From Georgenia sp. EYE_87 (lineage in GTDB: Bacteria > Actinomycetota > Actinomycetes > Actinomycetales > Actinomycetaceae), in NCBI RefSeq assembly GCF_023148685.1, contig NZ_JAHXNL010000013.1, positions 42,152 to 106,151 on the forward strand: 64,000 bases of DNA, written 5' to 3'. Each line of letters begins with the position of its first letter. Position 1 is the stretch's first letter. Below the pieces are notes generated by a model. It was given only the letters and a program-made list of their open reading frames with translations. It was not told the DNA's origin and did not search any database. The position numbers and the translations under genes are program-made. Shown here one piece after another: positions 43,327 to 51,523 of this stretch.

Positions 43327-44613
43327 CTATAGGCCGAGAGTTTTCGTTTCGATTTCGAGCGGCGCCGTCCACTCGCCGTCACCTTCATAGGTGGAGACGA
43401 AGGCATTCGTGGTGCACAGTGACGGCGCGCCCTCCGCGGCGTAGGCACCGCAGGCAAGGGAGTCCACACCCAGGAACACCGGCCCAGTAAACGCCTTCAT
43501 CTCAGCGTCCAAAGTCTCGCTGGTAAGGTTATCCACGCCGACTGCATTCATGGCCCGCACCTGGCTCAGTACAATGCCGAAAGTGGAAGAGGCCGTCCCT
43601 CCGAGGTTCGCGTCGGCGGGAGCGTAGCGGTCCATCGCGGCGAGATAAGCCACCATGTCTTCGGCTGTATTACCTTCGACTGCTGGCTGAGGTCCGACGA
43701 AGGTCCACTCCGGATAGTCCCCGAGTTCCTGCACGGTGGTCTGTTTCATGCAGAAGTCATAGGCGAGAATGGGTACGTCTATGCCGAGTTGGTCTGTTGC
43801 CTTGGTGGCAGGAATGCAGGTGGCGGGGCCTCCGACCACCGCTACAGCTTCCGCCGTCTGGGCGCCGGCTGCCGTAAGCGCGCTAGTCCATTCTGAAGCG
43901 TTTGCAACTGGGACCGCCGTCACTTCAATACCCAGCTCAGGGCCTTTGCTCGACAACATCTGCACGTTGGCGCCAGCACCTGGGTCTGTGGCGTCGTACG
44001 CAACGGCGAGTGTTTCTGCGCCAAGGTTGTCTCGCGCGTGGACAAGCAGACCAGGAGCGGAGGCGAAAGCCGCAGCCGTGTAGAAGACGATGTCTTCTGA
44101 TTCGAGATCCTGAGGCCCGAACGGCCCGAATCCGATTAACGCCCTCGTGTCCTTAATGGTCTGGTATATCGGGCCGGTACCGAACGGTGTCGCGCCGAGT
44201 TGTACGCTCACGATCGAGTCGTCATTAGCGAACTCTTGAGCGCACTTGAGTGCATCCTCGTCACCTTGAACGATCGCACAGGTGCTGATCTCCAGCGGAT
44301 GTCCCTGCACCCCTCCGAGATACTCGTTGACGTATTCGACAGCCGCGGTTGCCGCCACGGTGGCTTCCGGGAAGGAGGGCACACCACCTTCGACGTTGAT
44401 GAACCCGATCCGCACCGGCTCAAGCGAGGCGTCAGCCGACGTTGCTTCGCCTCCTACATAGTCGAGTGCAACTTGGTACTGATCAGTCGATAGGCCGTCT
44501 CCGTTTGTGGGACTGGCGCCATCGGCTCCCCCCACGCTCGTGGTGCAGCTAGCGACAACTACCGCCCCCACCCCGCAGAGCGCGAGAGCGGACGATCGTT
44601 TCAGGTTCAGCAT
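43327..44613 (-). CDS. Branched-chain-type ABC importer substrate-binding lipoprotein
   Basis: 428 residues from ATG 44613. Lipoprotein signal with lipobox VVASC (Cys23), then a Gly/Ser/Asp linker (25-60) and a type 1 periplasmic-binding fold starting VRIGFINVEGGVPSFPEA and including GYPE-free CAIVQGDEDALKCAQEF, with ACGAYAAEGAPSLCTT near the C-terminus. It supplies the LivFG/fused permease importer. HAAT-type binding proteins beside aromatic-degradation genes often take aromatic acids; this is inference. Confidence 0.88.
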   Translation of the reverse strand: MLNLKRSSALALCGVGAVVVASCTTSVGGADGASPTNGDGLSTDQYQVALDYVGGEATSADASLEPVRIGFINVEGGVPSFPEATVAATAAVEYVNEYLGGVQGHPLEISTCAIVQGDEDALKCAQEFANDDSIVSVQLGATPFGTGPIYQTIKDTRALIGFGPFGPQDLESEDIVFYTAAAFASAPGLLVHARDNLGAETLAVAYDATDPGAGANVQMLSSKGPELGIEVTAVPVANASEWTSALTAAGAQTAEAVAVVGGPATCIPATKATDQLGIDVPILAYDFCMKQTTVQELGDYPEWTFVGPQPAVEGNTAEDMVAYLAAMDRYAPADANLGGTASSTFGIVLSQVRAMNAVGVDNLTSETLDAEMKAFTGPVFLGVDSLACGAYAAEGAPSLCTTNAFVSTYEGDGEWTAPLEIETKTLGL

Positions 44614-44675
44614 CGTTGTTCTCCCTAGTCTTCGTTGACTCTCGACTGCAACCTCCGGGACCACCGCAGGGAGCG

Positions 44676-44693
44676 ATACCGAACGTTTCGTAT
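44676..44693. promoter_or_regulatory. Shared palindrome variant (16/18), best copy
   Basis: ATACCGAACGTTTCGTAT, 16 of 18 matches to the consensus, 63-80 bases before the importer binding-protein start. Confidence 0.62.
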
Positions 44694-44903
44694 TGGAGGC
44701 TATAGATCCGCTGCTGAGTTCGCAAGTCTCTGCGACTCGAGATCGGGGGAATGCTCGGATCGTTCTAGGAGCGCCCGCGATCTACCTCATCCGGGAGTCC
44801 TGGTCGGCGCCCGGCGTGCCAACTTGCTACGTGCAGTTCACTTGGAGGCCTGCTCTTGGTCGACTGGGTCGCGCCCTCAGGTCTGGCTACGAGGAAGCGG
44901 TAG

Positions 44904-45898
44904 GTGGAACCCAAAGCTACGACAGTGACAATCCCACCGAGCACGTCCGCGCTGCTGCGGGGTCTGCTGGTCGTACAGCTCGTCCTGGCGGCCGTGCTCA
45001 CTTGGAGGACGACCCGGATGGACGGCTTTGCCTCCGCCGCCTCCCTCACGGCGATGTCGGTCGTCGCCCATCTGCTGGCCGTCGCCTCGATCGGACAGAC
45101 CCGCGTCATCATCGGCGGGCTCGACCTAGCCATCCCTGATACATCACGGTCGGCGCTGTGGCAGCCGTCGTGCTCGGGGACAACCACGGATGGCCGCTGT
45201 GGCTGGCCGCTCTGTCCGTCGCCGTCGTCAGCGGCGCTGCCGGCGCGCTGAGCGGCGCAATCTGCACTCCCTCGAGGTGCAGTTGCTCGTAATCACCCCT
45301 GAGATGTCGGCAGTGCTCACCGGCGAGGTGATCATCGCCATGAAGGCGAACACCCTGGGCATGCCGCCCGCGTGCCGTGGCACCTTGACAGCCGCGATGG
45401 AAACGACATTCGAGCTGCCCTTGCCGCCCGTGGTGGCGCTGACCGTCCTCGCGGTCGTGGGAACGTCTCTTCCTGGGGCGCACACCGGCGGGGCGATGCC
45501 TGTACGCCACGGGGGCGGGACTCGCGTGCCGCCGAGGGCGTCGGGTGCGCACCGCCCGGGTTTGGATCGGCACCTTCGCCTTGGGGGTCGGCCCGCACCG
45601 GGCTTACCGGGATGCTCGTCGTGGGGTTCAGCTTCGGCACCTCGCTCCCGACCCGAGACGCGTACTTCTACTCGGGGCTCGCGGCCGTACCGGTCGGTGG
45701 GACGGCGCTGGGGAGCACTCAAGGAGACTTCCTGCGCACCGTGCTGGAGCCCTGACTCGCACCGAACTCACGACGCTCCCCGCCGGCCTCGGCCGGGGCC
45801 TCGGCCTCGGCGAACGTGACACTATCCTCTACGGCATCGCGATCATCCTCGTGGTGCTCACCGACGGCCGCGCCCGGCGGCTGCGGGACCAGCTATGA
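44904..45898 (+). pseudogene. RbsC/XylH-type sugar ABC permease, frameshifted
   Basis: Plus-strand pieces in changing frames: TSALLRGLLVVQLVLAAVLT, VVAHLLAVASIGQTRVIIGG-LDLAIP, then GAVAAVVLGDNHGWPLWLAA, ITPEMSAVLTGEVIIAMKAN, LVVGFSFGTSLPTRDAYFY and a closing ERDTILYGIAIILVVLTDGR. Length (about 330 codons) and motifs fit a sugar-importer permease of the BPD_transp_2 family. At least four frame changes make it inactive, and no ATPase or binding protein is nearby. Confidence 0.7.
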
Positions 45899-45985
45899 CT
45901 TGGCCGGTGCACCAGTGGGACGCGCCCGAGTACATCGGACCCGCCTTACGGTATTGGCAGGACCAGACACCTAGGCGTGTGAACA

Positions 45986-46936
45986 ATGACTATTCTGCTC
46001 GACACCCGGACGGTGACCCCTTCGCGCCGCCCGGAGTACTGGTCGGCGGGCATCGCAGAGCACTTCTTCCCGATGTCCCTCCAACCTCCGGACGACCACC
46101 CCTTCGCGGCCCGGCTCACCGGCGGCGACGTCGGGCCGGTCGCGGTGCGCTTGATCCGCGGCGTGCCGCACCGGGTCACGCGGAGCTCTCGGATGATCGC
46201 CGACGCGGACCCGGCCTGCCTCCTGCTCTACCTAATCCGTCAAGGCGCGTGCCGGATACAGCAGGACGACCGGGCCTGCGTGCTCCAGCCCGGCGACGTC
46301 GCGTTCCAGGACACCTCGCGTCCTTCGTCGTTCGAGGCGCGCGACGGACTCGACGTCGCCGTGTTTTCGATCCCGAAATGGTTTCTCGGGGAGGGTGCGG
46401 ACGGCTTCGCCGCCAGGACCGCGGCGGCGATGTCACTACGAACCACGCCCATTCTCCGCATGGCCGTGCCGTTCCTCGCCGGTCTCGCCCAGACGGCTGA
46501 GACCGGGGCACTTTCGGCGCAGGAGGGTGAAGTGCTCTCGGGCATGCTTGGCACGATGCTGCGCATGCTGCGAAGCGATGCCGTCGAAGCGACCCAAGAA
46601 CGCAGCCCCGACGCCGAGGTACTGCTGACCAGGATGCGACGCTATGCGCTAGTGCACCTGCACGATCCGGAGCTCGGTCCCGACCGGATCGCCCGGGCGC
46701 ACCACGTCTCCACGCGGTACGTGCACAAACTGTTCGCCGAAGCCGGCACCGGAGTGTCGGCCTGGATCCGCGAGCAGCGCATGGAGCGTGCCGCGCAGGA
46801 GCTGCGTGAGTCGGGCGAGTGCTCGATCGCACATCTCGCCGCCCGCTGGGGCTACCGGGACGCCGCCAGCTTCAGCCGTGCCTTCCGGCGAGCCCACGGC
46901 CGGTCGCCGCGGGAAGTCCGTGCCGGAAATGCCTAA
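45986..46936 (+). CDS. AraC-family regulator
   Basis: 316 residues. N-terminal AraC-binding-like domain (about 20-190) with LQPGDVAFQDTSRPSSFEARDGLDV; C-terminal double HTH (about 215-312) with IARAHHVSTRYVHKLFAEAGTGVSAWIREQRMERA and IAHLAARWGYRDAASFSRAFRRAHGRSPREVR. This is the oxidoreductase-operon type (similar to FeaR/regulators of aromatic use). It converges on the oxidase gene, with a shared terminator between. A candidate regulator of the oxidase/SDR promoter. Confidence 0.9.
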   Translation: MTILLDTRTVTPSRRPEYWSAGIAEHFFPMSLQPPDDHPFAARLTGGDVGPVAVRLIRGVPHRVTRSSRMIADADPACLLLYLIRQGACRIQQDDRACVLQPGDVAFQDTSRPSSFEARDGLDVAVFSIPKWFLGEGADGFAARTAAAMSLRTTPILRMAVPFLAGLAQTAETGALSAQEGEVLSGMLGTMLRMLRSDAVEATQERSPDAEVLLTRMRRYALVHLHDPELGPDRIARAHHVSTRYVHKLFAEAGTGVSAWIREQRMERAAQELRESGECSIAHLAARWGYRDAASFSRAFRRAHGRSPREVRAGNA

Positions 46937-46954
46937 CCTCAGGTCGCACCAGAC

Positions 46955-46998
46955 ACAGGGAGGCCCTCGCCCTGACCTACGGGGCGGGGGCCTCCTGT
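46955..46998. terminator. Bidirectional hairpin terminator
   Basis: Long inverted repeat: ACAGGgAGGCCCtCGCCC pairs with GGGGCGgGGGCCTCCTGT around an 8-base loop. It lies between the convergent AraC and oxidase genes and can serve both. Confidence 0.72.
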
Positions 46999-47008
46999 GG
47001 GGACGGCG

Positions 47009-48640
47009 CTAGTCGAGCGGGAAGCCCTCCTCCACGATCGGGAAGCCCTCCTGGCGCAGCCGGGTGCCCCAGATGCCCGACTTGCCGGGGGCGATGATCC
47101 CGTTCGGGTCGAGTGTGTCCTTGAGCGTCTCGTTGAACCGGCGCTGCGCGTGGTCGTTGAAACCGAACTGGTGGGCGGCAAGGTCCATGAACGACAGGTG
47201 CGCGCGATACTCGCCGTAGCCCATCTTGCCCGCCTTGGCGACCATCCGCTTCGCCGCCGCGTACGCCTTCTCCACCTGCTCGGGGTTTTTCGTGTCGAAG
47301 GGGATCACGTTGATGAACGTGGTCGCCCGGGCGTTGATCGGGAGCATGCCACCGAGATAGTCGAGCCCGGCCTCGGCGCACATCTCGCTCATCAGCTTCT
47401 GCGCGGCCTGTGCGTGCTGAGCCGTCAGCGGGATCACCGGCGAGAAGTCGACATGGCCGCCCTCGTCGCCACCGGACCACGCGGCCATCTTGTACAGGTC
47501 CAGGCTCGGAACGCCGATCTGGACCCGCTCGTGCGGGTTGGGAAGCTTCTCCCACTCGTCGGCACCGTGCTTCTCACCCGTGAGATCGACGCCGGGGATC
47601 CGCAGGAAGCGCTTCCTCAGCTTGGCGTAGTTGTGGTCGACCACGGCCTCGTCGCCGTACAGCGCGAACCGCATCATCCAGCGCCCGAGCCCGAGCTCCT
47701 TGGCGATCTTCTCGATGACCTCTTCGGGCATCGGGCCTGGACCGTCGTACCACTCGGCGCGCGTGGAGAGCATCGACGCCATGATCAGCGTGTTCGACAG
47801 CTGCGGGCGCATGTCGATCGTCCCGGCGAGCATCAGCTCGCGCAGCGCGTCGATCACTGCCGGCAGCTGCGTGTCATCCCACAGACGCAGCCACAGCGGC
47901 ATGTAAATCTCGGGCTTCGGCATCAGCCAGTAGCCCATCTTCGTGACGATGCCGTAATTGGACTGCATGAACAGCTCGGTGGACGTCGGGCCGAGACCGC
48001 GCTTGTACAGCGGCCACGTCGGGTTGTTGTCCATGGCACCGGAGCCGGTGCGAAGCAGGTCGCCGTCCGGCAGGACCACCTCGAAGCCGCAGTGGGACGC
48101 CTGGTCGATGCTGTACGGCATGTAGGTGAGGCCGTGCTCGAGGGTGTTGGAGACGACGCCGCCCCAGCCGATGTCGACGATGGAGGCGACTAGGTCGTGG
48201 CCGCCGGCCTTGATCGCGTCGTGCAGGTCGAACCAGCTCACGCCCGGCTCGACGATCGCGTAGCCGAGCTCCTCGTTGATCTCGAGCACCTTGTTCATGT
48301 TTTTGAACGACACCATCACCGAGCCGCGCACCTGCGGGGCGGCACCGCCGTAGCCGTTGTTCTTGCCCCGGCCGATGGGCCACAGCGGGACGCAGTACTC
48401 GTTCGCGAGTCGCACAATCGCCTGCACCTCCTCGACGGACGTGGGGCTGACGACGCCGGACGGCACGTTCGTGGCCGTGCCGGGGACCTGGTACGGGTCC
48501 TGGAAGTCCTGCAGCGTCTCGGCATCGGTGGCCACCTTTTCAGCACCGATCGCCGCGGCGAACGCCGCGAGTGCTCGGTCGAGCTCGGCCTCGGTGATGC
48601 CGGGCGGGACCGGTCGGGTGGTCTGGGTGACGTCAGTCAT
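47009..48640 (-). CDS. Vanillyl-alcohol-oxidase-type flavoenzyme, eugenol oxidase-like
   Basis: 543 residues from ATG 48640. FAD-binding PCMH-type domain with SVEEVQAIVRLANEYCVPLWPIGRGKNNGYGG (about 70-100), then a cytochrome-domain-less C-terminal half. It reads much like Rhodococcus eugenol oxidase: DPNGIIAPGKSGIWGTR, GYGEYRAHLSFMD (Y478/R479 corresponding to VAO Tyr503/Arg504) and H396 in GGHVDFSPV, the likely site of covalent FAD. E168 sits where VAO-type oxidases have Asp (NTLEHG versus NxLDRG). These enzymes oxidise or hydroxylate para-substituted phenols at the benzylic carbon. It diverges from the SDR gene and probably starts the pathway. Confidence 0.9.
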   Translation of the reverse strand: MTDVTQTTRPVPPGITEAELDRALAAFAAAIGAEKVATDAETLQDFQDPYQVPGTATNVPSGVVSPTSVEEVQAIVRLANEYCVPLWPIGRGKNNGYGGAAPQVRGSVMVSFKNMNKVLEINEELGYAIVEPGVSWFDLHDAIKAGGHDLVASIVDIGWGGVVSNTLEHGLTYMPYSIDQASHCGFEVVLPDGDLLRTGSGAMDNNPTWPLYKRGLGPTSTELFMQSNYGIVTKMGYWLMPKPEIYMPLWLRLWDDTQLPAVIDALRELMLAGTIDMRPQLSNTLIMASMLSTRAEWYDGPGPMPEEVIEKIAKELGLGRWMMRFALYGDEAVVDHNYAKLRKRFLRIPGVDLTGEKHGADEWEKLPNPHERVQIGVPSLDLYKMAAWSGGDEGGHVDFSPVIPLTAQHAQAAQKLMSEMCAEAGLDYLGGMLPINARATTFINVIPFDTKNPEQVEKAYAAAKRMVAKAGKMGYGEYRAHLSFMDLAAHQFGFNDHAQRRFNETLKDTLDPNGIIAPGKSGIWGTRLRQEGFPIVEEGFPLD

Positions 48641-48715
48641 CGTTCTCCTCATCTCTCCGTCGAACCTGGGAGTCGTGCTGCCTGTTGTACGCGGGCTGTT
48701 CGACCGGCGTGGCCG

Positions 48716-48754
48716 GTCGTGCAGCCCCTGCACAGGGTCGTGCAGGCCCTGCAC
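48716..48754. promoter_or_regulatory. Two tandem palindromes between oxidase and SDR genes
   Basis: Two copies of GTCGTGCAG(C/G)CCCTGCAC at 48716-48733 and 48737-48754, exactly 21 bases apart (two helical turns). Each contains a perfect GTGCAG-N3-CTGCAC inverted repeat. It is a strong operator candidate in the 190-base divergent region. The regulator is unknown; the nearby AraC protein is possible. Confidence 0.68.
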
Positions 48755-48830
48755 GACGGGACGGCGACAGGCACCACCGTGATTCGATGCACGCGTCATC
48801 GCGGACGAGATCGAGGGGAAACCGAAAGTC

Positions 48831-49607
48831 ATGGCACAGGGTCGACTTGCTGGAAAGGTCGTGCTGCTCACCGGCACCGCCGGCGGGATGGGGCGCGTGA
48901 CCGCTCAGCTCTTCGCGAGCGAGGGTGCGGTCGTGGTCGGGTGTGACGTCGACGTGGAGGGCGCGGCCGAGACCGTGCGTCTCGTCGAGGCCGCCGGCGG
49001 CGTCATCGACTCGAGCGCTCCGGTGGACCTCGGGCGTCACGAGGACGTCGAGCGTTGGATCACCGAGGCCACGGAGAAGCACGGGCGAATCGACGTGCTC
49101 TACAACAACGCGAGCATGCCCCGATTTGGGCCGTTCGCATCGCAGAGCGACGAGGACTACCTCTTCACCGTCGACAACGAGCTGCACCTCGTGTGGCGCG
49201 CGTGCCATCTCGCGTGGCCGCACCTGGCGAAGGTGCGCGGCGCGATCGTCAACATCGGCTCCGTGGCCGGCATCCAGGGCGCCCGGGCCCTGCCCCAAGC
49301 GGCGCACGCCGCCGCCAAGGGTGCCGTGCTGGCCCTGACGCGTCAGCTCGCGGCCGAGGGCGTCGCCGACGGGATCCGCGTGAACTCGGTGAGCCCCGGC
49401 GTCATGGGAACCCCTCCGATCCTCGCGATGTACGAGGCGCTGGGCAAGAACGCGCCGGTGGCTCCCATCGTCGAGCGGACGATCACTGGGAAGCCGGGCG
49501 ACCCGATCGCCGTCGCCTACGCCGGCCTCTACCTCGCCTCCGACGAGGCGGCCTGGGTCACAGGCACGAACATCGTGGTCGACGGCGGGGCGCACGCGTA
49601 CATGTGA
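48831..49607 (+). CDS. Short-chain dehydrogenase/reductase with a His in place of catalytic Tyr
   Basis: 258 residues. Rossmann dinucleotide motif TGTAGGMGRVTAQLF (Gly-rich, about 14-28), NNAS at 92-95, S144 in NIGSVAG, and K163 in AAHAAAKGAVLALTRQLA. The usual YxxxK becomes H159-A-A-A-K163, so the canonical catalytic Tyr is missing. The remainder, including VNSVSPGVMGTP and VTGTNIVVDGGAHAYM, is normal for the family. It may oxidise the benzylic alcohol made by the oxidase, use an altered mechanism, or be a non-dehydrogenase. Followed by a clear terminator. Confidence 0.87.
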   Translation: MAQGRLAGKVVLLTGTAGGMGRVTAQLFASEGAVVVGCDVDVEGAAETVRLVEAAGGVIDSSAPVDLGRHEDVERWITEATEKHGRIDVLYNNASMPRFGPFASQSDEDYLFTVDNELHLVWRACHLAWPHLAKVRGAIVNIGSVAGIQGARALPQAAHAAAKGAVLALTRQLAAEGVADGIRVNSVSPGVMGTPPILAMYEALGKNAPVAPIVERTITGKPGDPIAVAYAGLYLASDEAAWVTGTNIVVDGGAHAYM

Positions 49608-49651
49608 CCGCAGAGACGCGTACTTGTGACGCGAAGTCAGTGGCGACGTGA

Positions 49652-49679
49652 GGAGCCGTGGGCCGAGGCCCACGGCTCC
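49652..49679 (+). terminator. Hairpin terminator after the SDR gene
   Basis: A 13-bp perfect inverted repeat GGAGCCGTGGGCC / GGCCCACGGCTCC with a 2-base centre (GA), 44 bases after the SDR stop. Confidence 0.75.
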
Positions 49680-49771
49680 CTGGCGTCTGCCCGCAGATCC
49701 AGAGCAACTCCTAAAACGCCGTGCCCGGGGACGACCCCCGTCGCCGTGCCGCGAGTCGACACTTCCATTCG

Positions 49772-49789
49772 ATACTGTGCGTATCGTAT
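49772..49789. promoter_or_regulatory. Shared palindrome variant (13/18)
   Basis: ATACTGTGCGTATCGTAT, 13 of 18 matches with a complete right half, overlapping a perfect CGATAC-N5-GTATCG repeat (49770-49786). It is about 115 bases before the FAH gene that opens the next operon. Confidence 0.5.
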
Positions 49790-49904
49790 GCTTCCGTAGC
49801 AGGTGGGACGGGAACCGGGCAGAGGCGCCGCACTGCGCCTCACGAAAGCACGGCTGGTCCCGCACATGTCGCAAGCAGAACTGGCAACCAAGGAGAGTCC
49901 ACCA

Positions 49905-50912
49905 ATGAAGCTGGGACGCATCGCCGTCAACGGTCCGGACGGCGAGGAGATCCGTGTGATCGCCGCCGAGCCGGAGAACGGACGGGTCATCGACCTCAAG
50001 AAGGCATACGCCCTTGCGCTGCAGAAGGGCGGCGCCACCGTCGAGGGCTCTCGCCACCTCGCCCACGCGACCTTCCGGGACCTGACCCAGGGCGTCTCGA
50101 GCGGAGACTTCTTCCTCGAGGCCGCGCACCGGGCGCTCGACGCGGCGGACGACGCCTCGATCCCGCTCGGCGACGCGGACTTCCGTGCGGCGATCAAGCC
50201 GCCGGTGCTCCGCGACAGCCTGACGTTCAACGGTCACATCAAGAACTTCTTCGGCAACGTCATGAAGACGAAGCCCACGCGCGCCGTGTACGAGCGCCCG
50301 GGCTTCTTCAAGGGCTCGACGGCGACCCTGTACGGCACGAACGAGACGATCCCCTACCCGAGCATCACCGAGAAGCTCGACTACGAGCTCGAGATCGGCT
50401 ACATCATCGGCAAGCCCGGGCGCAACCTGACTCCCGACAACGCGTTCGACCACGTCTTCGGCATCACGATCTTCAACGACTGGTCCCTTCGGGACGTCCA
50501 GGTCCACGAGAGCCCGATCGGCATGGGCGCTCAGCACTCCAAGGACTTCGCGTACGGAATCGGCCCGTGGATCGTGACGCTCGACGAGATCGACTCGATC
50601 ATCGGCCTCACCGGCCAGGTGCGGGTCAACGGCGAGGTCTGGTCGGACACGAAGGTCGAGGACTTCATCTGGACGCCGGAGGAGACGGTCGCCTACGTCT
50701 CCGCTCTCAACGGCCTCCAGCCTGGAGACCTCATCGGCTCCGGGACGATGGCGTTCGGCGCCGGCGCCGAGCTCCAGAAGTTCCTCCAGCCCGGTGACGT
50801 CCTCGAGCTCGAGCTCGAGAAGGTCGGGGTGCTGCGCAACCCGATCGCCACGGAGAAGGAAGAGCCCGGCTGGTGGCCCACCCCGCAGCCCTTCCCCTTC
50901 GAGGAGAACTGA
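49905..50912 (+). CDS. Fumarylacetoacetate hydrolase family protein (second)
   Basis: 335 residues from ATG 49905 with AAGGAGA nine bases upstream. N-terminal domain MKLGRIAVNGPDGEEIRVIA; FAH catalytic core with YELEIGYIIGKPGRNLTPDNA (metal ligands), FNDWSLRDVQVHE, SKDFAYGIGPWIVT, and GDLIGSGTMAFGAG near the C-terminus. It differs enough from the FAH at 30863 to suggest a different substrate. First gene of an operon with the cupin and acetoacetyl-CoA synthetase. Confidence 0.88.
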   Translation: MKLGRIAVNGPDGEEIRVIAAEPENGRVIDLKKAYALALQKGGATVEGSRHLAHATFRDLTQGVSSGDFFLEAAHRALDAADDASIPLGDADFRAAIKPPVLRDSLTFNGHIKNFFGNVMKTKPTRAVYERPGFFKGSTATLYGTNETIPYPSITEKLDYELEIGYIIGKPGRNLTPDNAFDHVFGITIFNDWSLRDVQVHESPIGMGAQHSKDFAYGIGPWIVTLDEIDSIIGLTGQVRVNGEVWSDTKVEDFIWTPEETVAYVSALNGLQPGDLIGSGTMAFGAGAELQKFLQPGDVLELELEKVGVLRNPIATEKEEPGWWPTPQPFPFEEN

Positions 50913-50914
50913 TC

Positions 50915-51523
50915 ATGACTCTGCGCAAGCCTGTCCGCCGGGTCGTGACCGGTCACGACGACGCCGGCCGCGCCGTCGTCCTGTTCGACGACGCCGACGC
51001 CCCGAACACCTTCAGCTCCGAGACGATCCCCGGCTTCGGCGCCAGCGTCGTGTGGTTCACCCCCTCGGGCACCGTCGACCACGTAACGGACGAGGACCCC
51101 GCGCCCGCGGGCCGGCAGTTCAACTTCCCCGGCGTGGGCGAGACCATCGTGCGTATCGCGGACTTCCCCCCGGACGCGGCCTACCCGCAGAATGCCGGCG
51201 ACGCCGTCTTCGAGGAGATCCAGGGCCAGGAGGAGCGCGAGGCCGGCGGCGAGCACAGCGACGGCAAGCACTTCTGGTTTCACCGCACCGAGTCGATCGA
51301 CTACGCCGTCGTCCTCGAGGGCGAGATCACGCTCCTCGTCGATGAGGGCGAGGTGACGATGCGCGCCGGGGACGTCGCGATCCAGCGCGCCACCGCCCAC
51401 GCCTGGTCGAACCGCACCGACAAGGTCGCCCGCATGATGTTCGTCCTGGTCGGGACCGAGCCGATAAGTCCCGCCCAGATCGCCGCGCGCCGGTCGGGCG
51501 CCAGGACTCCGGAGCCGGCGTGA
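50915..51523 (+). CDS. Cupin-domain protein
   Basis: 202 residues from ATG 50915, two bases after the FAH stop. N-terminal beta-rich region, then a cupin (about 110-175): HFWFHRTESIDYAVVLEGEITLL (motif 1 region with Glu) and AGDVAIQRATAHAWSNRTDK (motif 2, with His and Asn but lacking the usual Pro-Gly). Family members include small dioxygenases, isomerases and sensors. Coupled to the following ligase gene by ATGA-like overlap (GTGA). Function not certain. Confidence 0.82.
   Translation: MTLRKPVRRVVTGHDDAGRAVVLFDDADAPNTFSSETIPGFGASVVWFTPSGTVDHVTDEDPAPAGRQFNFPGVGETIVRIADFPPDAAYPQNAGDAVFEEIQGQEEREAGGEHSDGKHFWFHRTESIDYAVVLEGEITLLVDEGEVTMRAGDVAIQRATAHAWSNRTDKVARMMFVLVGTEPISPAQIAARRSGARTPEPA

Noticed and set aside
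45895..46500. Plus-strand frame starting MTWPVHQWDAPEYIG
   Set aside because: Only the first 30 codons are outside the AraC gene, and the rest is a shadow frame. It may be a relic attached to the permease pseudogene.
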